DNA from: Theristus sp. LFF4_11
Lineage: Eukaryota; Nematoda; Chromadorea; Monhysterida; Xyalidae
Assembly: GCA_030248135.1 (NCBI GenBank)
Contig: JASANC010004087.1
Location: forward strand, 1 to 64,000
Reading direction: 5' to 3'
DNA length: 64,000 bases
A program made the translations under genes and the position numbers. Shown here piece after piece: positions 63,551-64,000 of this stretch (positions within the stretch are counted from its first letter, which is position 1; each line of letters begins with the position of its first letter). The notes beneath the pieces are model-generated. The model saw nothing but the letters and a program-made list of their open reading frames with translations, made no database searches and was not told the DNA's origin.

Positions 63551-64000
63551 TTACAGTTTTTCTACGAGTGTGATGGTAGTGGTTTCGTGTTGAAAGAAAC
63601 CTGGATGAATTGGAAAAGCGCACAACAGCACAGTGTTAGAAAAGCATTCACCCTCATACTACGGGTGTGCAAGCAACTTCCCGATGAGGGTGAAAAATGC
63701 ACGGTTAAATCAAGCTTCCCGTGCTGTAATAACCCTCACTCTTGAACTAAAGAACTCCATTGAGCTTAGAACACAAAATTTATCACCGATGTGGGAAACA
63801 TTCCGCAAATTCAGAAATATATTATTCATATTGCACTGCAAATTAAAACAAGCCGAAGACAACAAACCTCCGCTGCGGCCACACCCATCAACCGCAGCAA
63901 ATGATCGCTCAAACGCTGCTAAACGAGCAAATTAAACAAAGTAACTGCATTCTAGTCTCAGCCCAAAAGAAACGTATTTCTTTGCCACGGCGGCCAACAA

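Overview
This is an intron-rich animal nuclear sequence with no bacterial or viral gene organisation. The genes are metazoan: a Vasa/DDX4-type germline helicase, a TMCC family membrane protein, claudin-like tetraspan proteins, an SLC52 riboflavin transporter, cyclin C and phenylalanyl-tRNA synthetase alpha. Introns are mostly short, many starting GTGCGT, GTGAGT or GTTAGT, with a few large ones. The repeats (hAT-like, Tc1/mariner-like, a tRNA-derived SINE and foldback elements) also fit an invertebrate. I cannot name the species from sequence alone.

Layout. 1-3968 (+): Vasa/DDX4-like DEAD-box helicase, its 5' end outside the window. 5397-6454 (+): divergent calmodulin. 6751-9402 (+): sarcosine/pipecolate oxidase-like flavoenzyme, with a foldback element in one intron. 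9.4-18.1 kb: repeat-rich DNA with little coding, except one probable distal first exon of the next gene. 18106-31921 (+): a TMCC-like gene whose large second intron holds up to five more candidate first exons. 34335-36036 and 36811-40136 (+): tandem claudin-like genes, each carrying a different foldback element. 40947-42496 (+): secreted His/Tyr/acid-rich protein. 42836-45165 (-): SLC52A riboflavin transporter. 45535-50881 (-): PheRS alpha subunit, with a 76-copy 27-bp minisatellite in one intron. 52161-55286 (-): cyclin C, with a hAT-like element in intron 2. 55.3-59.1 kb: a transposon graveyard, including a SINE split by a mariner-like element. 59764-60385 (+): small secreted Cys-rich protein. 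60.4-64 kb: mostly empty, with a mariner-like MITE and the 3' exon of an unknown minus-strand gene.

The genes are unrelated housekeeping, germline and membrane genes; nothing suggests an operon or one pathway. Gene models were built by hand from homology, GT/GC-AG borders and reading-phase continuity. For most genes every exon length agrees in phase, which is strong internal support. The most unusual material is a set of four foldback-type elements, each built on a different ~15-bp tandem subrepeat and each inside an intron, and the apparent multi-promoter structure of the TMCC gene.
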